Assembly (NCBI GenBank): GCA_947258785.1
Contig: CAMYJT010000001.1
Location: 1 to 64,000, forward strand
Reading direction: 5' to 3'
Origin: an uncultured Gammaproteobacteria bacterium
GTDB lineage: Bacteria; Pseudomonadota; Gammaproteobacteria; Arenicellales; JAANXG01
Length of the DNA: 64,000 nucleotides
The notes beneath the pieces are model-generated. The model was not told the origin of the DNA and did no database searches. It saw only the letters and a list, made by a program, of their open reading frames with translations. Both the position numbers and the translations under genes were made by a program. Shown here piece by piece: positions 63,137-64,000 of this stretch (position 1 is its first letter; every line of letters begins with the position of its first letter).

Positions 63137-64000
63137 ATGTATTTGGTGTTGATGCTGATACTCGGACTGGCGCTCCCATTAGCGCCAATGGCCCAGGAAA
63201 GACTGTCCGATGCGGATTTCGAAGACCTGCTATCTCGATGGGATGATACGCTCACCCGAAGTGAACGGGTGCTCCAGCAGCCAGGCATCGGTAAGCGGGA
63301 AATACAACCGTTGTTGGAAAACGTAACGGTCGTAAAGGAGTCGGCGATTATCGAGCGCGAGCAATCGTACAAGCAGCTCGCAAAGCAGAAAGCGCTGCTC
63401 GATGCGCTTGGCCTGGCCCCACCGGAGCGCGAACCACCGGAGTCAACTGAGATCGCGAACCAGCGTGCCTCGCTGCGAGCGCAAGTGGCGCGTTACGACG
63501 GACGTGCCAAGCACAGCAAGATCATCACCACACGTGCCGACAACTTACTACGGCAGATCGCCGAGTTCGAATACGGATTGCTGGCACGGGTGTTGTCTAA
63601 ACGCGTGCCCTCACCGTTATCGCCACGCGTAATCGCCACTGGTTTCGCGCAGCTGCCTGAGCGGCTGACCGACTTGGCTGAGTCAATCTCGTCGTGGTGG
63701 TCGACTTATGACCTGGTCGAGGACGCCGGTCAATCCCGCGACAATTGGTTGACGCGTCATGGATTGATCATCGACGCGACGACCAGCGTGGTCATCCTGG
63801 TTTCGATTATTCTCATTGCGCTGGCCGTTGTAGTCGGCGTGCAGTACTGGCTGTGTCGTCATTACGGCCGGGCGCCGGCGGTCCAGGCACCCACATCGAG
63901 CCAGCGCTATGTGGCGACGCTGGTTGAGGTCAGCGCGCGGGTGGTGGTACCGACGTTGGCTATCATTATTATCGCCATGGCCGCACTTTACGGCACCGCG
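63137..64000 (+). CDS. Mechanosensitive ion channel protein (DUF3772 type), 3' end outside window
   Basis: The frame from ATG 63137 runs past the end of the window (288 codons seen). A signal peptide (core L-V-L-M-L-I-L-G-L-A-L, cut near M-A-Q) is followed by a periplasmic, helical DUF3772-like region of about 180 residues. Then come the first two membrane helices (V-V-I-L-V-S-I-I-L-I-A and V-V-P-T-L-A-I-I-I-I). The MscS pore domain would lie beyond the window. A GTG at 63053 is an in-frame alternative start but its nearest AAGGAG is too far upstream. The predicted role is release of solutes under hypo-osmotic shock. Confidence 0.82.
   Translation, partial: MYLVLMLILGLALPLAPMAQERLSDADFEDLLSRWDDTLTRSERVLQQPGIGKREIQPLLENVTVVKESAIIEREQSYKQLAKQKALLDALGLAPPEREPPESTEIANQRASLRAQVARYDGRAKHSKIITTRADNLLRQIAEFEYGLLARVLSKRVPSPLSPRVIATGFAQLPERLTDLAESISSWWSTYDLVEDAGQSRDNWLTRHGLIIDATTSVVILVSIILIALAVVVGVQYWLCRHYGRAPAVQAPTSSQRYVATLVEVSARVVVPTLAIIIIAMAALYGTA

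Noticed and set aside
1..64000. tRNA, rRNA, CRISPR, prophage or transposase genes
   Set aside because: I looked for cloverleaf-like stretches, regular repeat-spacer arrays and transposase or phage proteins and found none I could support.

Overview
The window is one contig from a pseudomonadotal (proteobacterial) genome of roughly 60% G+C by eye. The best guess is an alphaproteobacterium, or a gammaproteobacterium with similar metabolism. This rests on two tripartite tricarboxylate (TTT) transporters plus an orphan receptor, a type II citrate synthase, an Fdh1-type molybdenum/tungsten formate dehydrogenase, a DUF3772-type mechanosensitive channel and a short cNMP-binding protein. No tRNA, rRNA, CRISPR array or phage module was seen. 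The window opens in an intergenic region and ends inside a channel gene.

Region 1 (1-1345) looks foreign. It seems lower in G+C, is bracketed by two 66-bp direct repeats, and holds two small secreted-protein genes, one with a broken start. Shorter relatives of the repeat lie at 23.3 kb and 31.0 kb.

Region 2 (1.35-21.6 kb, minus strand) is a CoA-thioester/C1 island. It encodes an MFS carrier, a CitE-like acyl-CoA lyase, a universal stress protein, an ADP-forming acyl-CoA synthetase, formyl-CoA:oxalate-type CoA-transferase (Frc), a ThDP enzyme that resembles 2-hydroxyacyl-CoA lyase more than oxalyl-CoA decarboxylase, a GntR/FCD regulator, a complete TTT transporter, a divergent succinyl-CoA-ligase pair, a quinone oxidoreductase and a two-gene formate dehydrogenase. 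Three copies of one palindrome (TGGTATA-N3-TATACCA) stand before gntR, before the transporter and before the formate dehydrogenase operon. They suggest one regulon: uptake of a hydroxy- or dicarboxylic acid, CoA activation, cleavage to formyl-CoA, CoA recycling by Frc, and formate oxidation to CO2 with NADH.

Region 3 (21.9-39.3 kb) is mixed catabolism. A class III aminotransferase is followed by a minus-strand run of 2-hydroxyacid dehydrogenase, aspartate-dehydrogenase-like enzyme, cytosolic gamma-glutamyltransferase-like protein and a second TTT system. Next come a hydrolase-OsmC fusion, a DapA-like aldolase, citrate synthase, a GlcD-like FAD oxidase, a glycosyltransferase and an orphan TctC receptor. 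Region 4 (39.5-46.0 kb) has a receiver-like protein and a four-gene peptide ABC importer.

Region 5 (46.0-53.1 kb) is a surface-glycan-like cluster: a methyltransferase overlapping a very unusual 881-residue ABC transporter, then divergently a sugar-formyltransferase-like protein, two GT4 glycosyltransferases and a methyltransferase-like protein in tight overlap. Region 6 (53.1-58.7 kb) is a 2-oxoacid:acceptor oxidoreductase operon with two flavoproteins. Region 7 (58.9-64.0 kb) has a MurG-like glycosyltransferase, a membrane adenylate cyclase, an HD hydrolase, a stand-alone cAMP-binding-type protein and a truncated mechanosensitive channel gene.
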